64,000 nucleotides of DNA from Triticum aestivum (Eukaryota > Streptophyta > Magnoliopsida > Poales > Poaceae): the NCBI RefSeq assembly GCF_018294505.1, contig NC_057801.1:845404613-845468612 (forward strand). Direction: 5' to 3'. The notes beneath the pieces were generated by a model that was given only the letters and a program-made list of their open reading frames with translations, did no database searches and was not told where the DNA came from. Both the position numbers and the translations under genes were made by a program. Below are positions 33,761 through 46,018 of this stretch, piece after piece. Every line of letters begins with the position of its first letter. Position 1 is the first letter of the stretch.

Positions 33761-35699
33761 CTGATTACCAATTTAGGCAAAAGCCTAAGCTTGTGGGTGT
33801 ACGTATTTCCACCGACATTGCATTCATGTTCACACAGTTCATTCAAGTTGTCGGTGTTCACACATTTTCATTGTATTATCCATGTTAAATTTATTTTCTC
33901 GCTTTCTTCTTGTGTGTTTGAAAAACTTTGAGAAAATCCAAAAAAATATTTCTTGTTTCTTTTTTATTTTTCTTCCTAGTTTAAATTGTTGTAGCAAAAA
34001 AAGAAAACCCAAAAAGATTTCCTTGTTCTTCTTTTACTTGCTGGGAGCTTTCCCGTGTAAATAGTTTTTCTCGTTTTTGCTTTTCCCTTTTTATTTAGTT
34101 GTTTACGAAAAACCAAAAACTCCAAAAATATTTCAGTGTGTTTCTCTGAATTTCTTTTCTCTTTATTGAGTCATACCAAGGAGAAGATCATGACGAAAAT
34201 GTTGAGTGACTCTCATTTGCATTATTGTTGATCTAATGAAGAGCCCATATTACCTTGTCTTCTCCTTTTTGAATAAAATGTTTGTAGATTCCAGCTTAGT
34301 CCACGACACACTTGCACTATTATTATTTTCAAATCGTTCGGTCGTGCAAGTGAAAGTAAATAATGATGATATTTGATGAACTGGCCATGGCAGAGGGAAA
34401 TGGGTATGGACTCGACTTGTTCTGTTTTTGTAAATATGTTTAACCTAGTATCCATGATTCAGCCTATTATGATCAAACATGATTGCAATGACAATTAGAG
34501 ATTATAGTTTATCATGCCATGCATAAGTAGCGAGGAGTGTATAATGATTTATCTCAACATTGCGTTAAAATGATTGTGATGTAGTATGATGATATGGTAT
34601 CCTGCTCTGAATATTCGAGTGGCTTGTCTTGGCACATGTTCATGCATGTAGTTGAATCAAAACCAACATAGCCTCTATGATATTTATGTTCATGGTGTTC
34701 ATATCCTACTCATGCTAGCATCCAATGTTACTTATGCATAATGCATGTTCATGACCGTTGTTGCTCTCTAGCTGGTCGCTTCTCAACCTATTGTCTAGCC
34801 TTCGCCTGTACTGAGTGGGAATTCTGCTTGTACATCAAAAACCTGAAACCCAAGTTATTCCAGATGAGTCCACCATACCTACCTATATGTGGTATTACCC
34901 CGCCGTCCTAAGTAAATTTGCATGTGCCACCTCTAAAAACTTCAAATAAACATCGTTTTTGTGTGCCTGGATTATTCATAGAGCGACAAGAGGTAGTTGG
35001 TATCTTCCATGCTAAGCGGGTTATTCTCAGGATGGGTGTTTATTCACTCACCATTGCACGAGAAAAGGGGTGGTAATAGGGGTTCCTAGTCCCAAATTGC
35101 AAAAAGAATTTACAAATAATCAAACAAAAACTCCTATGGAGCAATAACATTTACTTTATCGCTTGGGAGCCGATACTGATGTGTTTAGCATGGAAGATAT
35201 TGATAACTCATGGTCACAAAGTAAACAAGAAGGGTGCATCTCTCAAAATTTCATTTACATTTGTTTTAAAAACTTGAGCTCTGGCACCTTTGCAAATCAC
35301 TGCTTCCCTCTGCGAAGGGACTATTTATTTACTTTTATCTTGTGTCATCACCTTCTCAAATAAGCGCCAGAACCTTAGAGCACTGCTGTCATGCTGATGC
35401 ATTGTGTGTAGCTAATGTTGGGTGCATCATGACTGGATCTTTTCTACCATGAATTACAATGTTTAGTAGCTGCTTGAACTTTGGGGGTGCTCTGCATTTA
35501 TGTTAGGGCTAGCGAGATACCACTATTGTCATATTGTATCATGGTTGTTTTAACAACGTGCTGCTATTTGAGATGTATTATTATGACTCGCTACTTGATT
35601 ATGTTATTGATATAATTTAATATTTTTTTAGGAGTTATTGTCGACATGGTTAGTTATTATCTTGGCTGAAAACATGGGTGCTGTTTAAGCTTATTTATA
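33761..35699 (+). other. Gypsy 3' untranslated region
   Basis: Noncoding, with several A/T-rich 'aaaaaccaaaaactccaaaaatat'-type runs (33930-34150). No good polypurine tract is visible immediately before the 3' LTR at 35700. Nothing else recognised. Confidence 0.6.
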
Positions 35700-37113
35700 T
35701 GATACGTCTCAGTCGTATCTACTTTTCCTAACGCTTTTCCTCCTGTTTTGGACTCTAATTTGCATGATTTGAATGAAACTAACCCGGACTGACGCTATTT
35801 TCAGCAGAACTACCATGGTGTTGTTTTTGTGCAGAAATAAAAGTTCTCAGAATGGAACAAAACTTTGCGAGGATTTTTTATACAATAAAAGAGAATTTCT
35901 GGAGCCAAGAACCACCGGAGGGGGGGGCACCTGGGTGGGCAGAACCCACCAGGGTGCGCCACCCCCTCCAGGCGCGCCCAGGTGGGTTGTCCCCACCTGG
36001 TGGCCCCGCAGACCCTAAAACCGACGCTATAAAATCCTATTTTTCCTGATAAAATCATGGAGAAAGAATTATCGCGTTTCACGAGACAGAGCCGCCGCCG
36101 TCTCCTGTTCTTCATTGGGAGGCCAGATCTGGAGTCCTTTCTGGGCTCCGGAGAGGGGGATCTTCGATCTTCGTCATCACCAACCCTTCTACATCGCCAA
36201 TTCCATGATGCTCCCCACCGGGAGTGAGTAATTCCTTCGTAGGCTCGCTGGTCGATGAGGAATTGGATGAGATTCATCATTTAATTGAGTTAGTTTTGTT
36301 AGGGCTTGACCCCTAGTATCCATTATGTTCTGAGATTGATGCTACTATGACGTTGCCATGCTTAATGCTTGTCATCACTTTGGGCCCGGGTGCCGTGATT
36401 TCAAATCTGACCGTTTATGTTATCACCATTATATCCATGTTCTAGATCCGATCTTGCAGGTTATAGTCACCTACTATGTGTTATGATTCGGCAACTCCGG
36501 AGTGACAATAGTCGGGACCACTCCCGGTGATGACCGTAGTTTGAGGAGTTCATGTATTCACCGTGTGTGTTAATGTTTGTTCCGGTTCTCTATTAAAAGG
36601 AGGCCTTAATATCCCTTAGTTTCCAATAGGACCCCGCTGCCACGGGAGGGTAGGACAAAATATGTCATGCAAGTTCTTTCCATAAGCACGTATGACTATT
36701 TACGGAATACATGCCTACATTATATTTATGAACTGGACCTAGTGCCGGATCGCCCTAGGTTATGACCGTCTCATGATGAATATCATCCAACGAATCACCG
36801 ATCCAATTCCTACGATTTTCCTACATATTGTTCTTGCTAAGTTACTACTGCTGTTACTATTGTTACTGCTACAAAACGATTGTTATCACTGTTACAGTTA
36901 CTATTGCTGCTACCACTATTATCAAAACTATCATATTACTGTGCTACTGATCACTTTGTTGCAGATAATTAATCTCCAGGTGCGGTTGAATTGACAACTC
37001 AACTACTAATACTTGCAAATATTCTTTGGCTCTCCTTGTGTCGAATCTATAAATTTGGGTTGAATACTCTACCCTCAAAAACTGTTGCGATCCCATATAC
37101 TTGTGTGTTACCA
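35700..37113 (+). repeat. 3' LTR of the Gypsy element
   Basis: 1414 bp. Same landmarks as the 5' LTR, including the palindrome block at 35932-36002 and CTATAAAATCC near 36026. It keeps about 120 bp (GGTGCGGTTGAATTGACAAC and onward) that the 5' LTR has lost. Confidence 0.9.
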
Positions 37114-37118
37114 GTGGT

Positions 37119-37823
37119 TCACGCTATGGAGGAACGTGGACACCAATGCCATGTGCTCCAACTTTGGCATGCTTCGGCTAAAAAATGATCCTATTTTTTG
37201 ATAGAACATACCCTCTTAGACGCAAAAAAAGTTCCTTTCTACTGGCTTGCCTAGATATCTTCGGACGTTGATACGGTGGAATATCAACCATAGCCTAGTG
37301 AAAAAACAGATTGATAGTTCAACACTATGATTCTCCCTTGCATGACTCGCAAGCGATTAAGGGAAATTAAGATTTTGCCATGCTGCCAACCTCTTGCACC
37401 CTTCTCCTCCTTGCTACCGCCAGAGAAGCCACCGGGAAAGCCTATGTAATGCCAGTGAGAGTGGCAGTGAGGTCTCAGCTTCTCCCCTAGTGGGTGAGGG
37501 GTCTGTGGATGCCTAGGCGGCGGCCCACACATTTGTAATATTTTAGTCGCTTATTCATCGAAGAAATCTAAATATTCACATGCTGATGTAATGACTTTAG
37601 TTGACTTCAATTGACAATTATATGCAATATGATAAGAGTAAGCAATTTCTCAATTTCTAATGCTTTGGCCAAATGCATATATTCGTAGCAAAAGACTAGA
37701 CCACACACACACACACCATCCAATCAATCAAAGCAATTAATACAATCTTACTCCAGTATATGCATCATATGAATGTGGAATGACAACTGACTATTAGGAT
37801 AAGAATTTTAATGATGCACCTAA
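37119..37823. repeat. Diverged fourth copy of the duplicated flank
   Basis: Aligns in order with 20340-21080 and 52990-53690: CTAGATATCTTCGGACGTTG, AATATCAACCATAGCCTAG, GATAGTTCAACACTATGATT, GTCTGTGGATGCCTAGGCGG, then the ATATTTTAGTCGCTTATTCA module and CAATCTTACTCCAGTATATG. Identity is much lower than between units A and B. It is interrupted on its left by the Gypsy element and on its right by the Angela-like LTR. Confidence 0.65.
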
Positions 37824-39531
37824 TGTTGGAAATATGCCCTAGAGGCAATAATAAAATGGTTATTATTATATTTCCTGGTTCATGATAATTGTCTATTGTT
37901 CATGCTATAATTGTGTTATCCGGAAATTGTAATACATGTGTGAATATATAGACCACAACACGTCCCTAGTAAGCCTCTAGTTGACTAGCTCGTTGATCAA
38001 CAGATAGTCATGGTTTCCTGACTATGGACATTGGATGTCATTGATAACGGGATCACATCATTAGGAGAATGATGTGATGGACAAGACCCAATCCTAAGCA
38101 TAGCACAAGATCGTGTAGTTCGTTGCGCTAGAGCTTTTCCAAATGTCAAGTATCATTTCCTTAGACCATGAGATTGTGCAACTCCCGGATACCGTAGGAG
38201 TGCTTTGTGTGTGCCAAACGTCACAAGTAACTGGGTGACTATAAAGGTGCACTACGGGTATCTCCGAGTGTCTGTTGGGTTGGCACAAATCGAGACTGGG
38301 ATTTGTCATTCCGTATTGCGGAGAGGTATCTCTGGGCCCACTCGATAATGCATCATCATAATGAGCTCAATGTGACCAAGTGTCTGGTCACGGGATCATG
38401 CATTATGGTACGAGTAAAGTGACTTGCCGGTAACGAGATTAAACGAGGTATTGGGATACCGACGATCGAATCTCGGGCAAGTAACATACCGATAGACAAA
38501 GGGAATTGTATATGGGATTGATTGAATCCTCGACATCGTGGTTCATTCCGATGAGATCATCGAGGAGCATGTGGGAGCCAACATGGGTATCCAGATCCCG
38601 CTGTTGTTTATTGACCGGAGAGGCGTCTCGGTCATGTCTGCATGTCTCCCGAACCCGTAGGGTCTGCACACTTAAGGTTCGGTGACGCTAGGGTTGTTGA
38701 GATATTAGTATGTGGTAACCCGAAAGTTGTTTGGAGTCCCTAATGAGATCCCGGACGTCACGAGGAGTTCCGGAATGGTCCGGAGGTGAAGATTTATATA
38801 TAGGAAGTTCAGTTCGGCCATCGGGAAAGTTTCGGGGGTCACTGGTATTGTACGGGGACCACCGGAAGGGTCCCAGGGGTCCACCGGGTGGGGCCACCTA
38901 TCCTGGAGGGCCCCATGGGCTGAAGTGGGAGGGAAACCAGCCCCTGGTGGGCTGGTGGGCCCCCCTTGGGCCCCCCAGCGCCTAGGGTTGGAAACCCTAG
39001 GGGTGGGGGGCGCCTCACTTGCCTTGGGGGGCAAGCCACCCCCTTGGCCGTCGTCCCCCCTTGGAGATTGGATCTCCTAGGGCCAGCGCCCCCCTAGGGG
39101 CCCTATATAAAGAGGGGGGAGGGAGGGCAGCCGCACCCTAGCCCCTGGCGCCTCCCTCTCCCTCCCGTGACACCTCTCCCTCTCGCTGTGCTTGGCGAAG
39201 CCCTGCCGAGATCGCTGTTGCATCCACCACCACGCCGTCGTGCTGCTGGATCTCCATCAACCTCTCCTTCCCCCTTGCTGGATCAAGAAGGAGGAGACGT
39301 CTTCCCAACCGTACATGTGTTGAATGCGGAGGTGCCGTCCATTCGGTGCTAGGATCTCCGGTGATCTGGATCACGACGAGTACGACTCGCTCAACCTCGT
39401 TCTCTTGAACACTTCCGCGCGCGATCTACAAGGGTACGTAGATGCACTCCTCTCTCTCCTTGCTAGATGACTCCATAGATTGATCTTGGTGAAGCATAGA
39501 ATTTTTTTATTTTCTGCTATGTTCCCCAACA
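37824..39531 (+). repeat. 5' LTR of the Angela-like element
   Basis: 1708 bp, TGTTGGAAATA...GTTCCCCAACA. It contains a TATA box TATATAAAG at 39104-39112 downstream of a C/G-rich stretch, followed by a C-rich R/U5 region. Confidence 0.93.
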
Positions 39532-40818
39532 GTGGCATCATGAGCTAGGTCTATGCGTAGTTTCTATGCACGAGTAGAACACAAACTTGTGGGCGTAGAT
39601 GTTGTCAACTTTCTTGCCACTACTAGTCTTATCTTGCTTCGGCGGCATCGTGGGATGAAGCGGCCCGGACCGACCTTACACGTACGCTTACGTGAGACAG
39701 GTTCCACCGACTGACATGCACTAGTTGCATAAGGTGGCTAGCGGGTGTCTGTCTCTCCCACTTTAGTTGGAGCGGATTCGATGAAAAGGGTCCTTATGAA
39801 GGGTAAATAGAAATTGGCATATCATGTTGTGGTTTTACGTAGGTAAGAAACGTTCTTGCTAGAAACCTATAGAAGCCACGTAAAAACTTGCAACAACAAT
39901 TAGAGGACGTCTAACTTGTTTTTGCAGCATATGCCTTGTGATGTGATATGGCCAAAAGGATGTGATGAATGATATATGTGATGTATGAGATTGATCATGT
40001 TCTTGTAATAGGAATCGCGACTTGCATGTCGATGAGTATGACAACCGGCAGGAGCCATAGGAGTTGTCTTTATTTTTGTATGACCTGCATGTCATTGAAT
40101 AACGCCATGTAAATTACTTTACTTTATTGCGAAACGCGTTAGCCATAGAAGTAGAAGTAATCGTTGGTGTGACAACTTCATGAAGACACGATGATGGAGA
40201 TCATGATGATGGAGATCATGGTGTCATGCCGGTGACGAAGATGATCATGGCGCACCGAAGATGGAGATCAAAGGAGTAATATGATATTGGCCATATCATA
40301 TCACTATTTGATTGCATGTGATGTTTATCATGTTTTACATCTTATTTGCTTAGAATGACGGTAGCTTAAATAAGATGATCCCTCATAATAATTTCAAGAA
40401 AAGTGTTCCCCCTAACTGTGCACCGTTGCGAAGGTTCGTTGTTTCAAAGCACCACGTTATGATCGGGTGTGATAGATCCTAACGTTCGAATACAATGGGT
40501 GTAAGGAAGATTTACACACGCAATACACTTAGGTTGATTTGACGAGCCTAGGATGTACAGACATGGCCTCGGAACACGGAAGACCGAAAGGTCGAGCATG
40601 AGTCGTATAGAAGATACGATCAACATGAAGATGTTCACCGATGTTTACTAGTCCGTCTCACGTGATGATCGGACATGGCCTAGTTGACTTGGATCATGTT
40701 TCACTTAGATGACTAGAGGGATGTCTGTCTGAGTGGGAGTTCATTGAATAATTTGATTAGATGAACTTAATTATTATGAACTTAGTCTAAAATCTTTACA
40801 ATATGTCTTGTAGATCAA
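39532..40818 (+). other. Angela-like 5' leader
   Basis: Begins GTGGCATCATGAGCTAGG, a decayed TGGTATCAGAGC-type Met-tRNA primer site (39533 on). The rest is the long untranslated leader usual for this family, containing short GATGATGGAGATCATG repeats near 40190-40220. No ORF is supported. Confidence 0.75.
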
Positions 40819-41690
40819 ATGGCCCACGCTAATGTTGCCCTCAACTTCAATGCGTTCCTAGAGAAAACCAAGCTGAAAGATGATGGCAGCAACTATACGG
40901 ACTGGGTCCGGAACCTAAGGATCATCCTCATAGCTGCAAAGAAATATTATGTCCTAGAAGCACCACTACGTGAAGCACCCATCCCAGAGAACCAAGACGT
41001 TATGAACGCTTGGCAAGCTCGTGCTGATGATTACTCCCTCGTTCAGTGCGGCATGCTTTACAGCTTAGAACCGGGGCTCGAAAAGCGTTTTGAGCAACAC
41101 AGAGCATATGAGAAGTTCGAAGAGATGAAAATGGTTTTCCAAGCTCAAGCCCGGGTCGAGAGATATGAAGTCTCCGACAGGTTCTTTAGTTGTAAGATGG
41201 AGGAAAATAGTTCTGTCAGTGAGCACATACTCAAAATGTCTGGATTGCACAACCGCTTGACTAAGCTGGGAGTTAATCTCCCGGATGACGCGGTTATTGA
41301 TAGAATCCTTCAGTCGCTTCCACCGAGCTACAAGAGCTTTGTGATGAACTTCAATATGCAGGGGATGGAAAAGACCATTCCTGAGGTATATTCAATGCTG
41401 AAATCAACGGAGGTAGAGATCAAAAAGGAACATCAAGTGTTGATGGTGAATAAAACCACTGAGTTCAAGAAAGGCAAGGGTAAGAAGAACATCAAGAAGG
41501 ACGGCAAGGGAGTTGCCGCGCCCGGTAAGCCAGTTGCCGGGAAGAAGTCAAAGAATGGACCCAAGCCTGAGACTGAGTGCTTTTATTGCAAGTGAAGTGG
41601 TCACTGGAAGCGGAACTGCCCCAAGTACTTAGCGGAGAAGAAGGCCAACAACACCAAAGGTATATGTTATATACATGTTATTGATGTGTA
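40819..41690 (+). pseudogene. Angela-like gag
   Basis: From ATG 40819, 258 codons are open: NFNAFLEKTKLKDDGSNYTD near the N-terminus, a Copia Gag (UBN2-type) core to about residue 215, then a Lys-rich stretch. A TGA at 41593-41595 falls inside the CCHC zinc knuckle, between its second Cys and its His (CFYC ... GHWKRNC), so Gag is truncated before RNA binding is complete. The frame reopens and runs on towards the protease. Confidence 0.9.
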
Positions 41691-41897
41691 CCTTACCAGC
41701 ACTCGTAGTAGCTCCTGGGTATTTGATACCGGTGCGGTTGCTCATATTTGTAACTCAAAGCAGGAGCTGCGGAATAAGCGGAGACTGGCGAAGGACGAGG
41801 TGACGATGCGCGTCGGGAATGGTTCCAAGGTCGATGTGATCGCGGGTCGGCACGCTACCTCTACATTTACCTACGGGATTAGTTTTAAACCTCAATA
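41690..41897 (+). pseudogene. Angela-like protease
   Basis: Carries SSWVFDTGAVAHICNS, the Copia retropepsin active site with its DTG intact. It ends at a TAA (41896-41898); the following coding resumes in a different frame at about 41909, so a frameshift separates protease from integrase. Confidence 0.85.
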
Positions 41898-41908
41898 ATT
41901 GTTATTTA

Positions 41909-43492
41909 GTGCCAGCTTTGAGCATGAACATTGTATCTGGATCTCGTTTAATACAAGATGGCTACTCATTTAAATCCGATAATAATGGTTGTTCTATTTA
42001 TATGAGAGATATGTTTTATGGTCATGCCCCGCTGGTCAATGGTTTATTCTTAATGAATCTTGAACGTGATGTTACACATATTCATAGTGTGAATACCAAA
42101 ATATGTAAGGTTGATAACGATAGTCCCACATACTTGTGGCACTGCCGCCTTGGTCACATTAGTGTCAAGCGCATGAAGAAGCTCCATGCTAATGGACTTT
42201 TAGAGTCTCTAGATTATGAATCGTTTGACACATGCGAACCATGCCTCAAGCGAAAAATGATCAAGACTCCGTTCTCCGGAACAATGGAGCGAGCAACCAA
42301 CTTATTGGAAATCATACATACTCATGTGTGCGGTCCAATGAGCGTTGAGGCTCGCGGAGGCTATCATTATGTTCTCACTCTCACTGATGACTTGAGTAGA
42401 TATGGGTATGTCTACTTGATGAAACACAAGTCTGAGACCTTTGAAAAGTTCAAGGAATTTCAGAATGAGGTAGAGAATCAACGTGACCAAATGATAAAGT
42501 TCTTACAATCAGATCATGGGGGAGAATATTTAAGTCACGAATTTGGTACGCACTTAAGGAAATGTGGAATCGTTTCACAACTCACGCCACCTGGAACACC
42601 TCAGCGTAACGGTGTGTCCGAACGTCGTAATCGCACTCTATTGGATATGGTGCGATCTATGATGTCACTCACAGATTTACCGCTATCATTTTGGGGATAC
42701 GCTCTATAGACAACTACATTCACTTTAAATAGGGCACCGTCTAAATACGTTGAGACGACACCGTATGAATTATGATTTGGGAAGAAACCTAAGCTATCGT
42801 TTCTAAAAGTTTGGGGATGCGATGCTTATGTCAAGAAACTTCAACCTGAAAAGCTTGAACCCAAGTCGGAAAAATGCGTCTTCATAGGATACCCTAAGGA
42901 AACCAATGGGTATACCTTGTACCTAAGATCCGAGGGCAAGATCTTTGTTGCCAAGAACGGGTCCTTTCTGGAGAAAGAGTTTCTCTCAAAAGAAGTAAGT
43001 GGGAGGAAAGTGGAACTCGATGAAGTACTACCTCTTGAACCGGTAAGTAGCGCAGCTCAGGAAGATGTTCCTGTGGTGCCTGCACCGAATAGAGAGGAAA
43101 TTAATGATGATGATCAAGGTACTTCGGATCAAGTTACTACTAAACTTCGTAGGTCCACGAGGACACGTTCCACACCAGAGTGGTATGGCAACCCTGTCCT
43201 GAAAATCATGTTGTTAGACAACGGTGAACCTTCGAACTATGAAGAAGCAATGGCGGGCCCAGATTCCAACAAATGGCTTGGAGCCATGCAATCTGAGATA
43301 GGATCCATGTATGAAAACAAAGTATGGACTTTGACAGACTTGCCCAATGATCGGCGAGCGATAGAAACAAATGGATCTTTAAGAAGAAGACGGACGCGGA
43401 TGGTAATGTTACCATCTATAAAGCTCGATTTGTCGCTAAGGGTTATCGACAAGTTCAAGGGGTTGACTACGATGAGACTTTCTCTCCCGTAG
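41909..43492 (+). pseudogene. Angela-like integrase and RT N-terminus
   Basis: The zinc-binding GAG-pre-integrase motif LWHCRLGHISVKRMKKLH and CEPCLKRKMIKTPF is followed by the integrase core (QSDHGGEYLSHEF, TPQRNGVSERRNRT). In-frame stops occur at 42707-42709 and near 42768. The linker around RRSTRTRSTPEWYG is intact. RT starts at about 43240 (YEEAMAGPDSNKWLGAMQSE), and a frameshift near 43375 moves the reading frame before the KARFVAKGY-type RT motif. Confidence 0.85.
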
Positions 43493-43499
43493 CGAAGCT

Positions 43500-44745
43500 G
43501 AAGCCCGTCCGAATTATGTTAGCAATTGCCGCATACTATGATTATGAGATACGGCAAATGGACGTCAAAACGGAATTCCTTAACGGTCATCTTAAGGAAG
43601 GACTGTATATGATGCAGCCGGAGGGTTTTGTCGATCCTAAGAATGCTAACAAGGTATGTAAGCTCCAGCGCTCCATCTATGGGCTGGTGCAAGCATCTCG
43701 GAGTTGGAACATTCGCTTTAATGAAATGATCAAAGCGTTTGGGTTTATGAAGATTTATGGAGAAGCCTACGTTTACAAGAAAGTGAGTGGGAGCTCTGTA
43801 GCATTTCTCATATTATATGTGGATGACATACTTTTGATGGGAAATGATATAGAACTTTTGGACAGTATTAAGGCCTACTTGAATAAGTGTTTTTCAATGA
43901 AGGACCTTCGAGAAGCTGCTTACATATTAGGCATCAAGATCTATAGAGATAGATCGAGATGCCTCATAGGTCTTTCACAAAGCACATACCATGATAAGAT
44001 ATTGAAGTAGTTCAATATGGATCAGTCCAAGAAGGGGTTCTTGCTTGTGTTGCAAGGTGTGAAATTGAGCTCGGCTCAATGCCCGACCACGGCAGAAGAT
44101 AGAGAAAAGATGAATGTCGTCCCCTATGCCTCGGCCATATGGTCTATCATGTATGCCATGACCTGTACCAGACCTGATGTAAACCTTGCCGTAAGTTTGG
44201 CAGGAAGGTACCAAAGTAATCCCGGCATGGAACACTGGACATTGGTCAAGAATATCCTGAAGTACCTGAAAAGGACTAAGGACATGTTTCTCGTATATGG
44301 AGGTGATGAAGAGCTCGTCGTAAAGGGTTACGTCGATGCTAGCTTCGACACAGATCTGGATAACTCTAAGTCACAAACCGGATACGTGTATATTTTGAAT
44401 GGTGGGGCAGTAAGCTGGTGCAGTTGCAAGCAAAGCGTCATGGCGGGATCTACATGTGAAGCGGAGTACATGGCAGCCTTGGAGTCAGCGCATGAAGCAA
44501 TCTGGGTGAAGGAGTTCATCACCGACCTAGGAGTCATACCCAATGCGTCGGGGCCGATCACACTCTTTTGTGACAACACTGGAGCTATTGCACTTGCCAA
44601 GGAGCCCAGGTTTCACAAGAAGACCAGGCACATCAAGCGTCACTTCAACTCCATCCGTGAAAATGTTCAAGATGGAGACGTAGATATTTGTAAAGTACAT
44701 ACGGACCTGAATATAGCAGATCCATTAACTAAACCTCTCCCCAGA
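43500..44745 (+). pseudogene. Angela-like reverse transcriptase and RNase H
   Basis: 43516-44010 holds RT motifs MDVKTEFLNGHL and LILYVDDILLMGND (YVDD intact), ending in a TAG at 44008-44010. The same frame resumes at 44017 with PYASAIWSIMYAMTCTRPDV and RNase H signatures YVDASFDTDLDNSKSQTGYV and FCDNTGAIALAKEP, to ADPLTKPLPR at 44743. The C-terminal tail and everything after are replaced by the CACTA arm. Confidence 0.9.
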
Positions 44746-45430
44746 CACTACTGGAATCTGGCACTTTGCCATCTGCCATGGCAGATGGCAAAGGCATGGT
44801 CGGCGGATGGCAAAGGCTTTGCCATCTGCCAGCAGATGGCAAACAGTTCGTCTGAAACCCTGCCGGTAAAGGCTTCTTTGCCATCTGCTGGCTGATGGCA
44901 AAGAGCCTGTGGCTTTGCCATCTGCTGGCAGATGGCAAAGCCTCTTAACGGGGTTAGCTCCGTTAGAAGGCTAACGGCATACTTTGCCATCTGCCAGCAG
45001 ATGACAAAGGCTGCAGCCTCTTTGCCATCTGCTAGCAGATGACAAAGGCTGAATGCTTTGCCGTCTGCCAGCAGATGGCAAAGAGATTTGCCATCTGCTG
45101 TCAGATGGCAAAGAGCCCAAATAGGCCAGCCCAAATGTTACATGTAGATGACACGTGGCCTCTTTGCCATCTGCCAGCTGATGGCAAAGCTCTTTGCCAT
45201 CTGCCAGCAGATGGCAAAGTGACTATATTGCCCCATTTAATTTTGTTTTTCTTATATCAATTCATTTTCACAGAAATCAAACACAAATATATTTATATGA
45301 CGAATATAGCATATTCAACACATATTACCAATAGTCGTGAACACATATGTATCCAACACATGTTACCAATAGTAGCAAGTTTCATCCGTACATATACATA
45401 GTTTCATCAATATTACACAGTTTCATCCAT
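44746..45430. mobile_element. CACTA terminus with palindromic TTTGCCATCTGCC array
   Basis: Starts CACTACTGGAATCTGGCACT inside the Angela-like pol. From 44762 to about 45222 it is made of at least ten inverted units of TTTGCCATCTGCC / GGCAGATGGCAAA, many adjacent as perfect hairpins (e.g. 45200-45220). This is a typical CACTA subterminal arm with presumed transposase-binding repeats. The overlapping ORFs here are repeat artefacts. Its opposite end is not found, and a second CACTA begins at 45431. Confidence 0.85.
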
Positions 45431-45737
45431 CACTACTAGGGAAAAGGCTAGCAGCAGCGCGTGTTTTCAGGCTAGCAGCAGCGCGGGTGGCCGCGCTACT
45501 AATAAGGCACTACAGCTAACTCATAGTAGTAGCGCGGCCCCAACCAGCGCTACTACTGTTGAACGATATCAGCAGCGCTTTTTAGGAACGCGCTACTATT
45601 AACTAGCTGTAGCGATTTCTTCATCCCATGCTACTGCTATATCTTTCATCATTTTCCCTTTCAGTTCTCCTTTCAGATGCTAGAAACCAGGTACTATCTT
45701 TCATCAAATTCATAAACCATTACTAGGTACGGTAGTA

Positions 45738-45807
45738 CTCCCTTCGTTTCAAATTACTCGTCGTGGTTTTAGTTCAAACCACGACGAGTAATTTGGAACG
45801 AAGGGAG
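45738..45807. mobile_element. Stowaway MITE (70 bp, intact)
   Basis: A near-perfect hairpin CTCCCTTCGTTTCAAATTAC...GAAGGGAG with TA duplications at 45736-45737 and 45808-45809. Nested in the CACTA arm. Confidence 0.9.
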
Positions 45808-45882
45808 TACTAGGATAACAATTTCATGCATAGCCAACATGCATCCTCAAGCAGTACATGGTCATATCAACGGCCATCATCA

Positions 45883-46018
45883 TATGTAGTTCTAGATGAT
45901 ATCGACGACGATCATGATATGTAGTTCTAGATGATATAGCCACACACACATATGTAGTTCTAGATGATATAGCCACACACACATATGTAGTTCTAGATGA
46001 TATCGAAGACAATCATCA
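45883..46018. repeat. Tandem repeat, four units of 33-35 bp
   Basis: Units start TATGTAGTTCTAGATGATAT at 45883, 45918, 45951 and 45984. The middle two continue AGCCACACACACA and are identical. The outermost unit overlaps the stop codon end of the B3 gene. Confidence 0.9.

Larger units (their letters stand above)
27876..37113 (+). mobile_element. Complete non-autonomous Gypsy element (9.2 kb, gag-protease, no RT)
   Basis: Flanked by a perfect 5-bp duplication GTGGT (27871-27875 and 37114-37118). LTRs are 27876-29163 and 35700-37113, TGATAYGTCTC...CA. The left LTR lacks about 120 bp present in the right one (around 36967-37082). The primer site at 29175-29192 is an exact complement of a plant tRNA-Asp 3' end. 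The interior encodes Gag, an aspartic protease and a further 3' ORF, but there is no reverse transcriptase, RNase H or integrase, so it must be mobilised in trans. This layout recalls the abundant Triticeae Athila-like families (Sabrina/Fatima group); I cannot fix the family name from memory. Confidence 0.9.
37824..44745 (+). mobile_element. Angela/BARE/WIS-type Copia element, 3' end lost
   Basis: Has the 5' LTR (37824-39531), primer site, leader, gag and pol in the plus orientation. It stops at 44745, where a CACTA terminus begins before any 3' LTR. At least four premature stops and two frameshifts break the polyprotein, so it is inactive. The LTR start TGTTGGAAATATGCCCTAGA is diagnostic of this very abundant Triticeae superfamily. 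Confidence 0.93.

Noticed and set aside
36841..36925. Trinucleotide-rich stretch TGTTACTATTGTTACTGC
   Set aside because: Part of the Gypsy LTR; present in both LTR copies and not an independent repeat.
44748..45134. 128-codon minus ORF and a 120-codon plus ORF rich in ADGK/ICWQM repeats
   Set aside because: Translation of the palindromic CACTA arm, not a protein gene.
45883..46018. CRISPR-like regularly spaced repeat
   Set aside because: Units are contiguous 33-35-bp tandem copies without spacers, in a plant transposon.
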